Below, one piece after another: positions 61,598 to 64,000 of a DNA stretch of 64,000 nucleotides. Numbering within the stretch: the first letter of the stretch is position 1; every line of letters begins with the position of its first letter. The notes below the pieces were generated by a model. It was not told where the DNA came from, did not search any database, and saw only the letters and a list, made by a program, of their open reading frames with translations. This DNA comes from Blautia sp. BIOML-A1. GTDB lineage: Bacteria; Bacillota; Clostridia; Lachnospirales; Lachnospiraceae. The position numbers and the translations under genes were made by a program. The DNA is taken from NCBI RefSeq assembly GCF_009883055.1, contig NZ_WWVR01000011.1, positions 6,054 to 70,053 on the forward strand. Reading direction: 5' to 3'.

Positions 61598-62746
61598 ATG
61601 GAAAAGACAAAGATTGATATTATTTCCGGTTTTCTTGGAGCCGGTAAAACAACTCTGATCAAAAAACTCCTCAAGGATGCGTTTAAAGACGAGCAGGTTG
61701 TACTGATCGAGAATGAATTCGGAGAGATTGGAATCGACGGCGGATTTCTTAAAGAAGCGGGAATCCAGATCCGTGAAATGAATTCAGGATGTATCTGCTG
61801 CTCACTGGTAGGAGATTTTGGAGCATCTCTCAAAGAGGTGATCAGCAAATATCATCCGGACAGAATCCTGATCGAGCCATCCGGTGTCGGAAAACTTTCA
61901 GATGTTATCAAAGCAGTTCAGGGTGTTGAAGAAGAAACAGGTCTGGTACTTAACAGCTATACAACGGTTGTTGATGCAAAGAAATGTAAAATGTATATGA
62001 GAAACTTTGGTGAGTTCTTCAATAATCAGGTAGAATATGCCGGTGCGATTATCATGAGCCGTACAGATATTGTGGATGAGGCAAAAGCTCAGGCCGCAAT
62101 GGAACTTCTTCGTGAAATTAATCCAAAGGCAGCTATCATTACTACACCGATCGAAGAACTGGAGGGTGCAAAAATCCTGGAGGTTATGGAACATCCGGTA
62201 TCACTGGAGCAGGAAATGATGGAAGAAGAAGTATGCCCGGAATGTGGACATGTTCATGAACACGATCATCACCATCATGATCATGAGGAACATGAGCATC
62301 ATCATGACCATGAGTGTGGATGCGGCCATGACCATGAACACGAGGAGCATGAGCACCATCATCACGACCATGAGTGCGGATGCGGCCATGACCATGAACA
62401 CGAGGAGCATGAGCATCATCATCACGACCATGAGTGTGGATGTGGACATGATCATCACCATCATCATGCAGATGAGGTATTTACAAGCTGGGGACGCGAG
62501 ACAATTAAGAAATATACAAGAGAGAACCTTGAGAAAATTCTTGAGACTCTGTCAGAGACAGAAGAATATGGAGTTATTCTTCGTGCAAAGGGAATGCTTC
62601 CGGCAGAAGACGGAACATGGATCTATTTTGATATGGTTCCGGAAGAAACAGAGATCCGCGAGGGGGCACCGGAATATACAGGACGTCTCTGCGTGATCGG
62701 TTCAAAACTCAAAGAGGATAAACTGGCTGAGCTTTTTGGCCTGTAA
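61598..62746 (+). CDS. CobW/COG0523 G3E GTPase with His-rich metal-binding repeats
   Basis: The 382-residue P-loop GTPase has Walker A SGFLGAGKTTLIKKLL, the metal-site CxCC in NSGCICCSLVGDF, Walker B-like DRILIEPSG and a guanine motif SRTD. An internal His/Asp/Glu/Cys-rich insertion (62248-62470) is built from three near-identical 19-20-residue units of the type HDHECGCGHDHEHEEHEHHH. A C-terminal CobW_C domain follows. The family inserts or traffics Zn, Co or Ni. ATG 61598 is chosen since AAAGGA lies 12 bp upstream and the P-loop then sits at the N-terminus. Confidence 0.92.
   Translation: MEKTKIDIISGFLGAGKTTLIKKLLKDAFKDEQVVLIENEFGEIGIDGGFLKEAGIQIREMNSGCICCSLVGDFGASLKEVISKYHPDRILIEPSGVGKLSDVIKAVQGVEEETGLVLNSYTTVVDAKKCKMYMRNFGEFFNNQVEYAGAIIMSRTDIVDEAKAQAAMELLREINPKAAIITTPIEELEGAKILEVMEHPVSLEQEMMEEEVCPECGHVHEHDHHHHDHEEHEHHHDHECGCGHDHEHEEHEHHHHDHECGCGHDHEHEEHEHHHHDHECGCGHDHHHHHADEVFTSWGRETIKKYTRENLEKILETLSETEEYGVILRAKGMLPAEDGTWIYFDMVPEETEIREGAPEYTGRLCVIGSKLKEDKLAELFGL
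62285..62458 (+). repeat. 57-60-bp tandem repeat encoding His-rich units
   Basis: Three near-identical units (about 62285-62341, 62342-62401, 62402-62458) encode the metal-binding HDHECGCGHDHEHEEHEHHH-type segments. They are a likely site of copy-number change. Confidence 0.9.
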
Positions 62747-62767
62747 TAACGGAGGAACATACAGACA

Positions 62768-63721
62768 ATGGAAGAAATCAAAGTGCCGATTTATTTAATG
62801 ACAGGTTTCCTTGAAAGTGGAAAGACTTCTTTTCTGAATTTTACTATTCAGCAGGATTATTTTCACACAGACGGAAAAACTCTTCTGATTCTCTGTGAAG
62901 AGGGTGAGGAAGAATACGATGAGGCTGCACTGAAAGCAAACAATACAGTTGTGGAAATTATCGAAAATAAAGAGGATTTTACAACTGAAAGACTGGTTGC
63001 CATGGATATCCTTCATCAGCCGGAACGAGTTATCATTGAATATAATGGAATGTGGCTTGTAAGTGACTTCGAAAAAATGCAGCTTCCACGGGGCTGGGGG
63101 GTAGAACAGCAGATCACTTGCGTAGATGCCAGTACCTTCCAGATGTATATGGCAAACATGAAATCCATTTTTATGGATATGATAAGAAACAGCGATATGG
63201 TTATTTTTAATCGCTGTAAGGAGGACGATCCACTCCCGACATATCGTCGTGGAATCAAGGTTGCGAACCAGAGAGCAGAAGTTATCTTTGAAGATGAAGA
63301 AGGTGAACTTGGAGATATTTTCCAGGATGAAATGCCATTTGACATAAATGCACCGGTGATCGATATTCTGCCTGAGGATTATGGTATCTGGTTTGTAGAT
63401 GCCATGGATCATCCGGAAAATTATGAAGGCAAAACGGTCAAATTTAAAGCCAGAGTCATGAAGCCGCGTGGAATGGGAAGTAAATTCTTTGTTCCGGGAC
63501 GTACTGCTATGACCTGCTGTGCAGATGACACCACTTTTCTTGGCTATGTATGCAAGAGTGCCTATGCACCAAAGCTGAATCCAGGAGAATGGGTAGAAGT
63601 TACCGCAAAAATTGGTGTGGAGAGAAGAAACGAGTATCAGGGAGAAGAGGGAATCGTTCTTTATGCAGATCATGTAGAAGTCTGCGAACCGCTGGCAGAT
63701 GAGATGGTTTACTTTAATTAA
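62768..63721 (+). CDS. CobW-like GTPase fused to a YcgQ/DUF1980-like domain
   Basis: The 317-residue protein has an N-terminal P-loop domain (YLMTGFLESGKTSFLNFTI, with the ESGKTS form of Walker A) and VIIEYNGMW where CobW has EPSG. The CxCC motif is missing. The C-terminal ~110 residues (GKTVKFKARVMKPRGMGSK, FVPGRTAMTCCADDTTFLGY) resemble the C-terminal domain of YcgQ (DUF1980), whose genes in bacilli belong to the zinc-starvation regulon. It starts 21 bp after the first GTPase in the same operon. The YcgQ link is by eye. Confidence 0.78.
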   Translation: MEEIKVPIYLMTGFLESGKTSFLNFTIQQDYFHTDGKTLLILCEEGEEEYDEAALKANNTVVEIIENKEDFTTERLVAMDILHQPERVIIEYNGMWLVSDFEKMQLPRGWGVEQQITCVDASTFQMYMANMKSIFMDMIRNSDMVIFNRCKEDDPLPTYRRGIKVANQRAEVIFEDEEGELGDIFQDEMPFDINAPVIDILPEDYGIWFVDAMDHPENYEGKTVKFKARVMKPRGMGSKFFVPGRTAMTCCADDTTFLGYVCKSAYAPKLNPGEWVEVTAKIGVERRNEYQGEEGIVLYADHVEVCEPLADEMVYFN

Positions 63722-63741
63722 AACTAAGCGAGGAAATTTGA

Positions 63742-64000
63742 ATGTATTTGATTGTAGGTTTGGGAAATCCCGGAAGGCAGTATGAAGCAACACGCCACAA
63801 TATGGGATTTGATGTGATTGACAAACTGGTAGAAGAATACCAGGTTCCCCAGGGCGGTGTGAAGTTTAATGCCATGTATGGAAAAGGTATCATAGGAGGG
63901 CAGCCGGCTCTCCTTATGAAACCTCTGTCTTATATGAATCTCAGCGGAGGTCCGGTACGGGAGATGGCAAACTACTTCAAAATCGATCCGGAGACAGAGA
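63742..64000 (+). CDS. pth: Peptidyl-tRNA hydrolase (3' end outside window)
   Basis: The first 86 codons are visible. MYLIVGLGNPGRQYEATRHNMGF carries the conserved Asn and catalytic His21 region when read over the first residues, and LLMKPLSYMNLSGGPV is a second Pth signature. The enzyme recycles peptidyl-tRNA released from ribosomes. GCGAGGAAATTTGA precedes ATG 63742, 20 bp after the GTPase gene, so read-through is possible. Confidence 0.93.
   Translation, partial: MYLIVGLGNPGRQYEATRHNMGFDVIDKLVEEYQVPQGGVKFNAMYGKGIIGGQPALLMKPLSYMNLSGGPVREMANYFKIDPETE

Noticed and set aside
62201..62467. Met/Val-rich antisense frame across the His-repeat region
   Set aside because: It arises from the complement of CAT/CAC/GAC repeats; the sense frame is explained.

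Overview
The window looks like a chromosomal segment of a spore-forming, gut-type Lachnospiraceae, probably Blautia or a close relative. The grounds are a moderately AT-rich composition, strong AGGAGG ribosome sites, YesMN-type regulation of a sugar ABC transporter, glycogen enzymes, a clostridial SipL-like spore coat protein and a GerA germination operon. Two perfect 16-bp parS palindromes (21915-21930 and 26800-26815), together with ispE and pth, suggest that the segment lies in the origin-proximal part of the chromosome. No rRNA, tRNA, phage or CRISPR array was seen.

Layout. 1-498 is the 3' end of a repeat-rich surface protein. 670-9917 is a carbohydrate-uptake locus: sensor kinase, AraC-type response regulator, a GHL6-like glycoside hydrolase, and an ABC binding protein with two permeases. 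It carries two copies of a 165-bp structured repeat that resembles the 3' end (TnpB tail plus guide-RNA scaffold) of IS200/IS605 elements. One copy precedes the kinase and the other supplies the C-terminus and stop codon of the regulator. 10121-16047 holds transporters (MATE, CrcB, CstA, AGCS symporter) and a GNAT enzyme. 16082-18666 is a complete queDECF operon for preQ1, behind a promoter and a riboswitch-like leader with a terminator. 18752-29659 is accessory: a U32-like cysteine-rich protein, a hydroxyacid dehydrogenase, small membrane proteins, a DHH phosphoesterase, MetY, an HD hydrolase, acetyltransferases, a metal-binding DUF2284 protein and a duplicated rhamnose mutarotase. This part is densely sprinkled with a short inverted-repeat element ending in TGAACAGTTAC.

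29994-43383 holds HtrA, a DEDDh exonuclease, a D,D-carboxypeptidase, ileS under an Ile T-box, glycogen phosphorylase, an AraC regulator divergent from galK, and PlsC. 43535-52740 is a sporulation and cell-wall block: a PrcB-like lipoprotein, SipL, IspE, a FadR-type regulator, GerA, an unusual GerB-GerC fusion, MurI and a DUF1934 protein. 52975-58921 is an envelope cluster with three polysaccharide-deacetylase proteins and a trigger-factor-like lipoprotein. 59195-64000 contains glgB, a small conserved protein, a pair of CobW-type GTPases (one with a His-rich repeat, one with a YcgQ/DUF1980-like C-terminus) and the start of pth.

The points most worth following up are the pair of orphan TnpB-end/guide-RNA-like repeats around the two-component system, the dispersed inverted-repeat family, the GerB-GerC fusion, the GTPase-YcgQ fusion behind a structured leader, and several short leaders that contain a terminator but no recognised sensor. 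All family calls come from reading motifs by eye; no database search was run.
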